DNA of 64,000 nt from Helianthus annuus (GCF_002127325.2 NC_035433.2:10268305-10332304), one strand, 5' to 3'; counted from the first letter of the stretch, positions 1 to 17,312 are shown. Numbers and translations: made by a program. Notes: generated by a model from the letters alone, not told the origin.

Positions 1-1
1 A

Positions 2-2026
<2,025 letters not shown>

Positions 2027-3400
2027 ACGTGATCCTTCAAGCATGTGATCCTTACATTGAAGTATCCTCAAAGGATCTCGGTGATGTCAGTGATCCTTAC
2101 TCTGGTAATGTCCTTATCTTAAAACTATTACATTTCCTTACTTTTTACCAAAGGATAAGGATCCTGTATCCTTCATCCTCTTCTCACGAACCATTTGAGT
2201 TATGATAGTTCAGGTATCTACAGCATATCGTCAAAGATCTTCAAAAGCAACGCAGATCCTTGGGTCCAACCCCAGTTATCCTTGGGATTATCCCCAGTTT
2301 CCGCCAGCAGCGCACGATGATCCTGATATAGTTCACGTCTTTGGGACCAGTACCCACTTCCGGGGCTGACAACCTCATCGTACTGGCTATACCCAGGATC
2401 CTACGTATAATGGTAGACGTACCATACATCCGTTCATAAGGTTTCTAACGTTTTCACGTTAGCTAAGGTTTTGACATTTTCATGTCACTAAGTTTGGATA
2501 GTCGCCAGTAAGGGCCATACTCCAGTTTACATACGATCCTTTGGGCTTGTCCCCAGTTATCCTTCGGGCTTGTCCCCAGTTATCCTTTGGGCTTGTCCCC
2601 AGTGATCCTTTGGGATCATCCCCAGTTTCCTTTGGGCATGTCCCCAGCTACTAATTTATCTTTTACATTGGCTTAGTCCCAAGATATGTTCCATTTTTCA
2701 GGTTCTCGAAGTTAAACAAATAAGGATCCTTAATCCTTATCATCCATTAAAATTTCACTTATGGTTATCTTGATTAAAGGTTAGGATCCTAACTTGGATC
2801 CTCAGGTATGATCCTTGACTATTTTGATTATACTAAACAACCCCTACACTTTGACAACTAAAACTATGATCCTTGAAAATTTTCAATGATAGGATATTTG
2901 ATCTAGGATCATATCCTAAATTTATTAAATATGGTTTGCTCAACTCTTGTTACTCTAACAAATATGTTTCTAAAACTGGGAAATAAGAAGATAAATAAAG
3001 GATAACAACACGAGATAAGCCAGAAAGATTAGAGTTATATTATTAACAAAAGGATCTTAAACCCTTTCAAAAAGTTGTCAAAATTGCCAACCCACATTTC
3101 TACCAGCAAAACGTGGCCCGTCCACATAGGTTGGCAAAGGGTGTCCATTGTCTATGCGGTCTTAGCAGGTGCAGGAAATTAAAGGCGGCAGGATCACAAA
3201 GGCTTCATCCCCCAAACAGAGGATCACTCCACCATTTGCGATCCTACCTATTGTTCAAAGGATCCAGGATCCTTAACCCTAAAAACTATTGTTCAAAGTA
3301 CAAACCATAAAATTGTTTCAAACATCACAACCACTACCAAACTCAAAAAATTGGGCTCCGGCCTAGTCTCAAAATATCCATCATTGCCCAATCCTGCAGC
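2027..3400 (+). other. T1 non-coding spacer after pol
   Basis: No supported gene. It holds a minisatellite (2535-2650) and many GATCC/GGATC words. It is colinear, with high similarity, with the spacer of T2 (12552-14006, opposite strand). The short ORFs in it do not agree between the two copies. Confidence 0.7.
2535..2650 (+). repeat. 23-bp minisatellite in T1 spacer
   Basis: About five degenerate copies of a 23-bp unit built on atcctttgggcttgtcccca. The same array is in T2 (13335-13499, opposite strand) with about seven copies, so copy number varies between insertions. Confidence 0.85.
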
Positions 3401-5012
3401 TCAAACCTTCGCTGCTTCATCACCACCGGCTCCACTAGCTTCTCCACCCTGATCCTTGCCAGCATCACCACCCTCCAGCATTGGGATATCCTCAGCATCA
3501 TCGTCATCCTCCAACTCTGCTAGCCTTGCCTTCCAACCTTCCACGTCCCATGTGCCTTTGTCAAAGGAAGGATCCTGAGCCTCCGCAGCCATCTGCAGCT
3601 GGATCTTATACATAGTTATCGCAGCAGAGACCTTAGCATCCTGGGTGATGTCACGCTTCTCGTAGTCAAAGCTGATCAGTGCTTTGACAGCTTTATCCTT
3701 GGTAGCCCGGAGCTCCTTCTCAAGATCAGCTATCTTGAGATCCTTCAGCACACCCATCTGTTGAAGGTCGGCAATCTGGCGGTCTTGATCTTCAACGTGA
3801 TTAACATAAGTCTCTATTTCGGTAAATCTCTGCAAGAAAAACAGGATATGACGTCAGACACAGGTGATCCTCAAAACCATCAGGATAACCAACAGGGGCA
3901 ATGATCCTTACCTCATTGACATAGTCGAGAAACTGTTGGCGGAGCAGAGGAAATCCTTGAAGATCCTCCGGAGCCTTCCTCTTCTTTCCCTTACCCCTAA
4001 TGGGTAATTTAGGGGCTGAAGCAGAGGGACTAGCAGCAGGAGTCTTCTTCTTCGAAGACTTGACGTTGGCAAGATCATCAATCCCAAACAAGGAGGCAGA
4101 CTTGGCGGACTTAGCAGATTTCCCAGCACCTAAACAATCAAAACAAGATAAGTCTCCTAACTAATTTAAAATTTTTGCATAGAACTTACTTTTTGGTAAG
4201 GATACTTACTTGACATTGTGGCAGATGCGGAGGATACTTCTTGTGAATCTTGGATGGTGACTTGAAAACTTCTGGTCTCAGGATCAAGCTTCTTGAAAGC
4301 TAAAACTCTCTCTCTTGCAGCAGGAGTTAACTTGAGATGAGTAACGGATATAGCTGAAAAAACACAAAAGACAAAAAAGACATTAGTGATCCTCATCATA
4401 AGAGACAAGTCTGATGGTGATCCTTCCAGGATCCTCTATCCTACCATGAGTAGCCCACTCCTTGGGCAGATCCTCCCCGTTAGGGATGGTATCTCTCCTA
4501 ACAAAGAAGAATCGTCGCTTCCAGTTGGTATCATTTTTTGTGACCTTAAAAACAGGGTGATCCTCTCCAGCTTTCCGTTTCAACAAGTATCGACAGGAAC
4601 CAAATGTGGTAAGATCATATAACTCGGCCAGCTCCGGCATCCCTAAGTCAATCCCCTCCTGCTCGATGATCCTCTCAAGGGTACACAGAACCCTCCAGAT
4701 CATCGGCATGGCCTGGATATAGGACATACCGGTCAGAGAAAAGAAGGACTGGGTGAAGGCTGGAAAAGGATATGAATATCCTATGGTAAACGGAGTTGCA
4801 GGAAAGGCCACCCAGGCGTCGGAAACGAAATCACTCAGAGCGGTGGGAGTAAAAGACTTGAAGACGGTATCCGCCGGAAAACAGTGACGGATCCTATCAA
4901 CATGAGCATCAGTAAAACAGTACCTCTCTGTAGGAGAGTCTTTGACGATCCCTTGGCTTTTCAAGGGACTGATCTTCTTGTGATCCTTGTGAGGAGAATT
5001 TCGGAGCAACAT
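3401..5012 (-). CDS. Antisense four-exon accessory gene of T1 (gypsy-type putative transposon domain)
   Basis: Gene on the strand opposite to T1 pol. Exons by splice-site reading: 5012-4445, 4353-4210, 4129-3912, 3829-3401 (568, 144, 218, 429 nt), each intron GT-AG, giving 452 aa without a stop. The N-terminal half (about residues 30-185) resembles the plant-specific Pfam family called putative gypsy type transposon (motifs FKSFTPTALSD, FPATPFTIGYSYPFP, RRFFFVRR). The middle is basic (GKGKKRK); the C-terminal exon is heptad-like and acidic, probably coiled coil. The T2 copy has the same first three exon lengths and about 88 percent identity over exon 1. Start chosen because MLLRNSPHK begins both copies and follows a TATA box. 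Function unknown; extra antisense ORFs are reported for Tat elements. Confidence 0.8.
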
Positions 5013-5149
5013 ACTCTTGGCAGGATAAAAGCAGAAAAACAGAGAAAGAGAGGGAAGAAAGAGAAGAGAATACCTGATTAATCTTCGGTAGAGATTATAA
5101 AGGGAGAATATCTTGAATTTAAATGAAGATTGATCCTAACCCTATCTCC

Positions 5150-5157
5150 TATTTATA
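5150..5157 (-). promoter_or_regulatory. TATA box of the T1 antisense gene
   Basis: TATAAATA on the minus strand, about 140 bp upstream of the antisense ATG. It is conserved at 10774 in T2, with the same flanking gatta and aggagat. Confidence 0.6.
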
Positions 5158-5300
5158 ATCATGATTTGCAGGGATGTCACCTCAACGACGTAAAGGTTGC
5201 AACGGCTAGTTCGAAATTAACGGCTAGTTATCCGAATTGTTCGTTGCAAATAAGATCAAAGCAAAATATAACTCGTTAATTTACAATGAACTCCTTATAT

Positions 5301-5310
5301 TTTGGGGGCA
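5301..5310 (+). other. Polypurine tract of T1
   Basis: tttgggggca, two bases before the 3' LTR. It is the expected plus-strand primer site and is identical in T2. Confidence 0.75.
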
Positions 5311-5312
5311 AT

Positions 5313-6036
5313 TGTTAGTGCTGGATTTTTACAATACATGATCCTCACATGTGATCCTAACCAGTGATCCTTGTTTCTTTGGCAGATAGTGATCCTCAGC
5401 AGAGTTCCAGGATCAGGATCAGGATCACGGACCATCATAGGATCCTCGTGCTAACAGTTGCTTTCGTTGAATTTAATGTTGTTTTGCAGGACATCTAGCA
5501 GGATCCGCTCTTAAGCATCACAATTAAAGGACACGTCTTTATAACTATGGCATGTGCTTAATCGGAGATGGACGTTGTGAAGGATATGGAAACTTGGCAT
5601 GATTTAAGGGCGATAATTTAGGCTAGATTTACTTTTATTTCTAAAGGGGTAATGAGCTGATTATTAGTCTTTTTACCTAAAATAGGTCACCTACACTTGT
5701 ATATATAACACTCTTCCTCATTCGGAAGAGGACACAACACAACTCTCACACGCTTAGACACTCGAAACTATAGTGATCCTTGTACTCAGCTCATTATCAT
5801 CCAAAAGTTGTAACTATTTTTCTTATATTGAAGTTTGGTGATCGGTAGTTGCCATCACCCGAGGTTTTTTATGCCGGAGATCATACATTGATCAAGGGCT
5901 TTTTCCTCGTATAAATCATTGTGTCTTTGCATATTTCACATTGAAGTGATCCTTTACTTTTTCTACAAACCAAGCATCATACCCCATTTACATAAAGTTT
6001 GGTTGCATTATCCTTGTGTGATTTTTGACCAAAACA
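5313..6036 (+). repeat. 3' LTR of T1 (724 bp)
   Basis: Starts TGTTAGTGCTGG and ends TTTTGACCAAAACA. It is clearly homologous to the T2 LTRs read in the opposite direction. A promoter-like TATATATAA lies at 5700-5708, shortly before a cctcattcgg segment shared with T2. Confidence 0.9.
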
Positions 6037-6368
6037 ATACCTGCTCGAAGTAATCTTTCTACTTCTTCCTGGATAATGGCATTTCTTTCCGGTGCAAACT
6101 TCCTTCTTTTTTGATGGATTGGTTTGATTGACCTGTCAATGCCAAGTTTGTGAGTTATAATATCCTTAGATATACCTGTCATATCCTCATGTTTCCATGC
6201 AAAGGTAGACTTTCTTCTTTTGAGGAAGGATACTATGTCTTCTTTCATTTTACCAAGGATCCCTGATCCGATATAGATTTTTGATTCAGGATCATTAAGA
6301 TCCAAAAGGATTTCGTCCACATCCTGTTCTCTCGCCTCCAAGATATTCCTTGGAGGATACTGTAATTG
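6037..6368 (-). pseudogene. pol: T4 pol, N-terminal fragment
   Basis: In frame with gag after the UAG at 6369. It has the N-terminal region before RT (DVDEILLD, STFAWKHEDMTGI) and the start of RT (VERLLRAG), then stops where T1 is inserted. Residues read beyond this point come from the T1 LTR, not from pol. Confidence 0.88.
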
Positions 6369-6374
6369 CTATTG
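6363..6374 (-). promoter_or_regulatory. gag-pol stop with readthrough context (T4)
   Basis: Minus-strand CAA UAG CAA UUA. The gag-protease frame ends at UAG and the same frame goes on into pol. It fits the UAG CAR YYA consensus of tobamovirus-type readthrough and is identical in T2. Confidence 0.75.
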
Positions 6375-9034
6375 CTCCCTTGGCTTCGAGGCTGGTTTCA
6401 TTGATGAGGTGTAACAATCCTTAGCCTCCTGCTGATCACTGTCGATCTTGATTATTCCCCATGGGCTAGGGAGCTTCACACATTGATGGTAGGTAGATGG
6501 GACTGCCTTCATATCATGTATCCAGGGCCTGCCAAGGATAACATTACAACAAGACAAACAGTCAATAACACAAAATTTTTGATAATTATGTAATCCTTCC
6601 ACATAGATTGGGAGTTTGATGTCCCCCAGGGTTTTCTTAGTTTCGCCACTAAATCCTACAAGCACGGAAGATCTTGGTGTGATATCTGATTCAGGGATAC
6701 CCATTTTCTTTAGAACATCAAGCTGGATAATGTTTACTGAGCTTCCTCCGTCAATAAGGATCCTGCGGACAAAGTGGTTAGAAATAAAGAGAGTAATAAC
6801 TAAACTATCATGATGAGGATCCTGAATGTCAACTCGATCATCCTCATCAAAGGTTATCACTCTTCCTTCCGAGACACTTGATGTTCGAATAGGTCTTTCT
6901 CCGTTATCCATTTTAGCTTCCTTTGCATGCCTTTTAGCTGCTGAGAAGGATGTACCACAGATGTCTGATCCTCCATAAATAAAGTTGATCACTTGAGCAT
7001 CTACCGGAGGAGCTGGAGCTTTCTCAGGGATCCTTTCAGGATCCTGAGTCCTTTGCTTTTTTCTTCCCAACAGCTCTTTTAAATGTCCCTTGCTTAGCAG
7101 ATATCCAATTTCCTTTCTCAATGCGATGCATTCTTCAGTTAAATGCCCGAAATCCTCGTGGTATGCACACCACTTTGACTTGTCTTTAGTTCCGGCTGGT
7201 TTGTCGTTTTTTCTGGGCCATCTGGCTTTTTCTCCTAGATTCTGCATTGCAAGGATTAGTTCATGATTATCAACGGAAAAACAATATTCAGAAATCGGAG
7301 GATAATCCTCATCATCCTCTTCTTGGTCAACAGCATGCACGTTCTGGTTGTTATTTCTATCGTAGGATTTGAATTTATTGCTTTTGAAAGAGGATCCTTG
7401 CTTTTCTTGTTTTGAGGATCCTACTTGTCTCTCCTGGATCCTCTTGTCATCCTCGAGCCGGATGAACCTGAGTGCACGAGTTCTTACTTCATCTAGGTTC
7501 CTGCAAGGTGTCATAACAAGATCATCATAGAACAATGAATCCCTAAGCAATCCCATTTTGAAGGCCTCAACAGCTGTGGCCATATCCAGGTTGGGAATGT
7601 CCAAGGATTCTTTACTAAATTTGGTTATATAATCCCTTAATGTTTCATTATAACCCTGAGTTATCCTATATAAATCGCTAGTCAATCGTTCAAATTTTCT
7701 ACTACAAGAAAATTGATTATTGAATAAGTTAACTAAATTAGCGAATGAAGTAATAGAGTAAGGGGGAGACTTAGCAGCCATTTAAGAGCTGATCCAGTAA
7801 GAATGGATCCAAATCCTTTGCATAGGCATGCTTCCTTTAACTTTTCTGGAATTGGATTGATCTCCATCCTTTCCCTGTATTGTGCTATGTGCTCCTCAGG
7901 ATCCGTTGTACCATCATACAGCTTCATAGTAGGGATATGGAACCTTTTGGGTATCTCAGCATCCCAAATTGGTGGTGCAAAACGAGATACCTTATGGCTT
8001 CCATCTGCAATCTCCGGGATAGGTTTAACTACCCCTGGAACACTTGATATCATATCCTTCAGTTTTTGTAGTTCTCTGTCCATAGCATGATTGATACCTG
8101 TATCCTGCATGAATCCATGGTTAGTGGTAAGAGAATTATTAAAAGTGTTACCTCCCATCGGGTTCAAGTTAGGAACATTGGATGTGAATCCATATTGCTG
8201 GGATTCTGGGATGATGGATGGACCAGTGGAAGCAATGGTCTGCATTGGAATAAAATCTCCTTGATGGACATCTGGACTTCCTGTTTGCAAACTCTTTAGG
8301 GATCCTGGAACTAAGGAGGATCCTTGAACCTGGGATAATCCTGGAACGAAGGAGGATCCTTGAACCTGGGATAATCCTGGAACGAAGGAGGATCCTTGAA
8401 TCTGGGATAATCCTGGAACTAAGGAGGATCCTTGAACCTGGGATGATCCTGGAACTAAGGAGGATCCTTGAACCTGGGATAATCCTGGAACGAAGGAGGA
8501 TCCTTAAATCTGGGATAATCCTGGAACTAAGGAGGATCCTGAGTTCATGAAGGATCCCATATGCTGAGTATAGGATCCTGCCGGTTGGAAATATGATCCT
8601 GATGCCTGAGTCACTACTACTGGTCCGAAATGCACTCCTCTTAATCCACCCATATGTTGACCGTCTGGGGCCTCTGATGGCTGTGAAGTAATCATCGGAG
8701 TATCAAAATTCAAAGATTTGGGCATCAGTGGGGAATGATCCTCTGCCGTTTTCTTTTGCCTTTTGAGATCTCCGATTTCTCTGAGGATTCTGTCATTAGT
8801 TTCATCCTGCTGCTACATACGATCCCTTATCTGCAAAATCAAAGTAAAAATATCACTAGTACTGGGAGCAGAAGAAGTTAGAGCAGAAGAAGATGAAGGT
8901 TTAGAGAAGATAGGAGTTGGTCTCTTCTCAGCATTTTTCTGAGATCCAGTTGGTGGTGGAGGCAAAGGTGGAATGCCATTAGATGAATTGACTGCAGACA
9001 TCGCTGTGGAGGTATTCTTCAACGATGACGCCAT
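6369..9034 (-). pseudogene. gag: T4 gag-protease (three lesions)
   Basis: Same order as the intact T2 gene: Ala/Ser/Pro-rich N-terminus from MASSLKN, a 12-residue repeat array, gag capsid-like domain (KLYDGTTDPEEHIAQY), CX2HX4HX4C zinc motif (WCAYHEDFGHLTEEC), aspartic protease (LIDGGSS) and the ILGRPWIHD block. Lesions against T2: CAG to TAG at 8813-8815, a TAA inside the repeat array at 8501-8503, and a 1-bp loss near 7766 in a purine run that shifts the frame. The ATG at 9034 is the first after the primer site that matches T2. Not functional as read. Confidence 0.88.
8300..8540 (-). repeat. 36-bp coding minisatellite in T4 gag
   Basis: About six to seven copies of a 36-bp unit (ggaggatccttgaacctggg plus 16 bp) coding a Gly/Ser/Pro-rich 12-residue repeat. 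T2 has fewer, more varied copies at 19220-19375. One T4 copy carries the stop at 8501. Confidence 0.88.
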
Positions 9035-9091
9035 GCAACACTCCGGAACGATCACCAACAGAAAAACTTTTTTATGAATGAAGCACCAATT

Positions 9092-9109
9092 GCCCCACGG
9101 TGGGCGCCA
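9092..9109 (-). other. Primer binding site of T4 (tRNA-Lys type)
   Basis: Minus-strand TGGCGCCCACCGTGGGGC, three bases inside the 5' LTR. It is complementary to the 3' end of plant tRNA-Lys(CUU) as I remember that tRNA. Confidence 0.75.
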
Positions 9110-9112
9110 AAC

Positions 9113-9830
9113 CGTTTTGGTCAAAAATCACACAAGGATAATGCAACCAAACTTTATGTAAACGGGGAATGATGCTTGGTATGATGAACAAAGTGAAGGA
9201 TCACTTAAATGTAAAATGCACAAGTGACACAAGGATTTATACGAGGAAAAAGCCATTGATCAATGAATGACCTCCGGCATAAAAAACCTCGGGTGATGGA
9301 AACTACCGATCACCAAACTTCAATATAACAAATAAAGGTTACAACTTCGGATGGTAACGAGCTAAGTACAAGGATCACTATAGTTTCGTATGCTAAAGCG
9401 TGTGAGAAGTGTGTTGTGTCTTCAGCATGTTGAAGAGTGCTACTTATACAAGTGTGTGTGGTCGTATTTTAGGTAAATAACCTAACTATTAGCTCGTTAC
9501 CCCTTCAAAAATAGAAGTAAATTTAGCCTAAATTATCGCCCTTAAATTGTGCTGAGTTTCCATATTGTCCACAACATCCATCTTTGATTATGCATATGCC
9601 AAAGTAGCGTGACAGGTTCCTTGTTTACGTTGTTAAGAGCGGATCCTACTCGAAATTCCTGCAAGACAACATTAAATTCAAAGAGAACAATCGTTAGTAT
9701 GAGGATCCCTAGGATGGTCCGTGATCCTGATCCTGGAACTCTTCTAAGGATCACTATCTGCCAAAGAAACAAGGATCACTGGTTAGGATCACATGTAAGG
9801 ATCATAAGTCATAAAAATCCAGCCCTAACA
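9113..9830 (-). repeat. 5' LTR of T4 (718 bp)
   Basis: Minus strand, starts TGTTAGGGCTGG. Its last base is changed (ends ACG instead of ACA). Homologous to the LTRs of T1 and T2 but visibly more diverged from T2 than the two T2 LTRs are from each other. Confidence 0.88.
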
Positions 9831-9887
9831 ATTCACATCTAACAGCCTGGGGTATTATGTCCCCCTGTGGCGATTTTAGTAGTATAC
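9831..9887 (-). pseudogene. pol: 57-bp piece of T3 second RNase H
   Basis: Read on the minus strand this continues, in frame, the T3 pol broken at 20691 once T2 and one TATAC copy are removed (LLKSPQGDIIP block). The last five bases, 9883-9887, are the left TATAC target duplication of T2. On its left it abuts the T4 LTR. Confidence 0.85.
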
Positions 9888-10616
9888 TGTTTTGGTCAAA
9901 AATCACACTAAGGATAATGCAACCAAACTTTATGTAAACGGGGTATGATGCTTGGTTAATTATGAAAGTAAAGGATCACTTCTGTGATAAAAGATGCAAA
10001 GACACAATGATTTATACGAGGAAAAAGCCCTTGATCAATGAATGATCTCCAGCATAAAAAACCTCGGGTGATGGCAACCACCGATCACCAACTTCAATAT
10101 AACAAAAATATGATTACAACTTTGGATGATAATGAGCTGAGTACAAGGATCACTATTGCTTTTGGTGTCTAAGTGTGTGAGAGTTGCGTTGTATGTCGTG
10201 TCTGTTCTTCCGAATGAGGAAGAGTGGTATTTATACAAGTGTAGGTGACTTATTTTAGGTAAAAGGACTAATTATCAGCTCATTACCCCTTTAGAAATAA
10301 AGACAATCTAGCCTAAATTGCTGCCCATGAATCAAGCCATGTTTCCATATCCTGTGCAACGTCTTTCTTCAATTAAGCTCTTGCCATAATTGTGAAGACG
10401 CGTCCCTGGATCATGATGCCTAGAGCATATCCTGCTAGATATTCCTGCAAAAATAACATTGCATTAAGCGAAGATGATCGTTAGTACGAGGATCCTATAA
10501 TGTCCCATGATCCTGATCCTGAAGTCCTCCTGAGGATCACTGTCTGCCAAAGAAACAAGGATCACTGGTTAGGATCACGTGTGAGGATCACCTATAATAA
10601 AAATCCAGCCCTAACA
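9888..10616 (-). repeat. 3' LTR of T2 (729 bp)
   Basis: Minus strand TGTTAGGGCTGG to GACCAAAACA. TATAAATA at 10228-10235 is the likely core promoter. Dense in GATCC/GGATC words. Confidence 0.95.
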
Positions 10617-10618
10617 AT

Positions 10619-10628
10619 TGCCCCCAAA
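10619..10628 (-). other. Polypurine tract of T2
   Basis: Minus-strand tttgggggca, two bases from the 3' LTR, identical to T1. Confidence 0.75.
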
Positions 10629-10773
10629 ATATAAGGAGTTAATTGTAAATAGACGAGTTGTATTTTGTTTTGATCTTATCTCCAACGGGCAACTCCGAGT
10701 AACTAGCCGTTAATATTGAACTAGCCGTTACGATCATTACGTCATGGATGTGACAATCCCTGCAAATCATGAT

Positions 10774-10781
10774 TATAAATA
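10774..10781 (+). promoter_or_regulatory. TATA box of the T2 antisense gene
   Basis: TATAAATA on the plus strand, 147 bp before the ATG at 10928; conserved in T1 at 5150. Confidence 0.6.
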
Positions 10782-10927
10782 GGAGATAGGGTGAGGATCA
10801 GTTCGTATTTAAATTCAAGATACACTCCCTTTATATTCTGCACCGAAGATTGATCAGGTATCTTTCTCTCTTTCTTTTCTCTTTGCTCTGTTTTCTGCTT
10901 CTACTCTGTTTCCGTCCCGTCACAAAC

Positions 10928-12551
10928 ATGTTGCTCCGGAATTCTCCACACAAGGATCCCAAGAAGGATAGTCCCTTAAAAAGCCAGGGGATTATCAAGG
11001 ATTCTCCTACGGAGAGGTGTTGTTTCACTAATGTTCACATAGACAGAATTCGTCATTGTTTTCCGGCGAATGCTATTTTCAAGTCCTTCACACCTACCGC
11101 TCTGAGTGACTCTGTTTCGGATACCTGGGTGGCTTTTCCTGCTACTCCATTTACCATAGGGTATTCATATCCTTTTCCATTGTTCACCCAATCTTTCTTT
11201 TCCTTAACCGGCATCTCATATATCCAAGCTATGCCGATGATCTGGAGGGTTCTGTATACCTTCGAGAGGATCATCGAGCAGGAAGGGATTGATCTGGGGA
11301 TGGCGGAGTTAGCTGAGTTTTACGATCTCGCCACCTTTGGTTCTCACCGGTATTTGTTGAAACGGAAAGCCGGGGAGGATCACCCTGTCTTCAAGGTTAC
11401 TAAGAACGATACAAACTGGAAGCGTCGCTTTTTCTTTGTTAGGAGGGATTCCATCCCAGATGGGAAGGATCTGCCCAAGGAATGGGCCACTCATGGTAGG
11501 ATAGAGGATCCTCGAAGGATCACTATCAGCCCTGTCTCATATAATGAGGATCACTAATATCTCTTTTTATCTCTTGTGCAGCTATATCCATTGCTCATCT
11601 GAAATTAAGCCCTGCTGCAAAAGAGAGAGTCCTAGCTTTTAAAAAGCTTAATCCTGAGGTCAGAAGTTTTCAAGTCACCGTCCAAGATTCTCAAGAAGTA
11701 TCCTCTGCATCTGCCACTATGTCAAGTAAGTATCCTTATAGAAAATAAATTAAATGTAGGATTGTTTGACTAAAGCAACTTATCTTGTTTTTGATTGTGT
11801 AGGTGCTGGAAAGTCTGCCAGGTCTGTCAAATCTGCCTCCAAATTTGGGATAAGTGATCTTGCCAATGTCACATCTTCAAAGAAGAAGGCTCCTGCTGCC
11901 AGTCCTTCAGTATCAGCTCCCAAAGCACCTATTCGAGGCAAGGGGAAGAAGAGGAAGACTACTGAAGATCTACAAGGATTTCCCCTCCTCCGTCAGCAAT
12001 TCCTTGACTATGTGAATGAGGTAAGGATCACTGCCCCTGTTGGTTATCCGCTTCGCATATCCTGTTTGTGTATCCTGCTTTTCTTGAGGATCATCTGATC
12101 CTAAGCTTATCTTTTTCTTCTTCTGTTGCAGAAACTTGCCGAGATTGAGACCTATCTTGGCCATGTTGAGGACCAGGAGAGCCAAATTGCCGAGCTTCAA
12201 CAAATGGGCGTGCTTAAGGACCTCAAGATAGCAGATCTTGAGAAGGAACTCCGGGCCACGAAGGATGAGGCTGCTCAGAGGTTGATTGATATGGATAACG
12301 AGAAGCAGGAGATCACCCAAGATGCAAAGGTCTCCGCGGCAATTGCTATGTACAAGATACAACTTCAGATGGCTGAGGAGGCTCAGGATCCTACCTTTGA
12401 CAAAAGCTCGTGGGACGTTGAAGGTTGGAAGGCAAGGCTGGCGGACCTGGAGGACGAGGATGAGGCTGAGGAGATCCCCATGCTGGAAGGTGGTGATGCT
12501 GAGAAGGATCAAGGTGGAGATGCTGGTGGTGATGAAGCAGCGAAGGTGTAG
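10928..12551 (+). CDS. Antisense four-exon accessory gene of T2 (gypsy-type putative transposon domain)
   Basis: Opposite in strand to the T2 gag-pol. Exons 10928-11495, 11582-11725, 11803-12020, 12132-12551 (568, 144, 218, 420 nt). All three introns are GT-AG and the sum, 1350 nt, gives an open frame of 449 aa. Exon 1 holds the domain seen in proteins annotated as putative gypsy type transposon; exon 3 is Lys-rich (RGKGKKRKTTEDLQ); exon 4 is a likely coiled coil (EIETYLGHVEDQESQIAELQ) with an acidic Gly-rich tail. Exon phases, splice sites and the first three exon lengths match T1, and exon 4 differs by 9 nt, so the frame is kept. The in-frame reading past the first donor to 11557 is retained intron. 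Role unknown; possibly a nuclear accessory protein of the element (inference). Confidence 0.82.
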
Positions 12552-14006
12552 GCTGCATGATTGGGCGATGATGGATATTTCGAGACTAGGCCGGAGCCCA
12601 ATTTTTTAGGATTGGTAGTGGTTTTTTGTGGTAGTGGTGTTTGTGAACAATTATGGTCTGTAATCTTCGAACAATAGTTTTTAGGGTAAAGGATCCTGGA
12701 TCCTTCGAACAATAGGTAGGATTACAAAAGGTGGAGGGATCCTCTGTTTGGGGGATGAAGCCTTTGTGATCCTGCCGCTTTCACTTTCCTGCACAATGCT
12801 AAGACCGCATAGACAATGGACACCCTTTGCCAACCCATGTGGACGGGCCACGTTTTGCTGGTAGAAATGTGGGTTGGCAATTTTGACAACTTTTTTTGAA
12901 AGGGTTAATGATCCTTTTTAATAATATTACTTTAACTTTTCTGGCTTATCTCGTGTCGTTATCCTTATCTTCTTGTTTCTTAGTTGTTTTTGTAGTATAT
13001 TTGTTTAAAGTGGCAAGAGTTAAAAAAGTGTTTAATAAACTTAGGATATGATCCTAGGTCAGATATCCTCATATTGAAAATTCTCAAAGTGTTTTAGTTC
13101 AAGGACCATAGGGTCGGTTGTCAAAGTATAAGGGTTGGTTAGGATAAAGAGTATAATCAAAAATAGTCAAGGATCATACCTGAGGATCCACGTTAGGATC
13201 CTAACCTTCAATCAAGACAATCATAGATAAGACTTTGATAGTTAATAAGGATTAAGGACCCTTATATGTTTAGACTTCCAAAACCTGAAAAGTGAGATAT
13301 AACTTGGGACTAAGCCAATGTAAAAGATAAATTAGTAACTGGGGACATGCCCAAAGGATAATAGGGGATGATCCGGAGGATCACTGGGGACAAGCCCAAA
13401 GGATAACTGGGGACAAGCCCAAAGGATAACTGGGGATGATCCCGGAGGATCACTGGGGACAAGCCCAAAGGATAACTGGGGATAAGCCCAAAGGATCGTA
13501 TGTAAACTGGAGTATGGCCCTTCTCTGGCGACTATCCAAACTTAGTGACATGAAAATGTCAAAACCTTAGCTAACGTGAAAACGTTAGAAACCTTAGGAA
13601 CGGATGTATGGTACGTCTACCATTATACGTAGGATCCTAAATATATCCAGTACGATGAGGTTGTCAGCCCCGAAAGTGGGTACTGGTCCCAAAGACGTGA
13701 ACTATACCAGGATCATCGTGCGCTGCTGGCGGAAACTGGGGATAATCCCAAGGATAACTGGGGTTGGACCCAAGGATCTGTGGTGCTTTTGGAGATCTTT
13801 GACGATTTGCTGAAGATACCTGAACTATCATAACTCAAATGGTTTGTGAGTAGAGGATGAAGGATACATGATCCTTATCCTTAGGTAAAAAGTAAGAAAA
13901 TGCAATAGTTTTAGGATAAGCATATTACCAGAGTAAGGATCACTGATATCTCCGGGATCCTTCAAGGATACTTCAATGTAAGGATCACATGCATGAAGGA
14001 TCATGT
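12552..14006 (-). other. T2 non-coding spacer between pol and antisense gene
   Basis: No supported gene. It holds the minisatellite 13335-13499 and sequence colinear with T1 2027-3400. It probably includes the 3' ends of both the pol and the antisense transcripts (inference). Confidence 0.7.
13335..13499 (-). repeat. 23-bp minisatellite in T2 spacer
   Basis: About seven degenerate units built on ggggacaagcccaaaggata; same family as 2535-2650. Confidence 0.85.

Positions 14007-17312
<3,306 letters not shown>

Larger units (their letters stand above)
6037..9830 (-). mobile_element. T4: Tat-lineage retrotransposon, 5' part
   Basis: Minus-strand relative of T2. Present are the 5' LTR (9113-9830), tRNA-Lys primer site, gag-protease and the first third of RT. 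T1 interrupts it at 6037. The remaining pol and 3' LTR should lie left of the window beyond T1. At 9830 it abuts a 57-bp piece of T3, so T4 is inserted in T3. Expected target duplication attca (9831-9835); its partner is outside the window. Confidence 0.88.

Noticed and set aside
10035..10238. 67-aa ORF in the T2 LTR, repeated at 20109-20312
   Set aside because: Inside the LTR, antisense to it, no homology I recognise; duplicated with the LTR.
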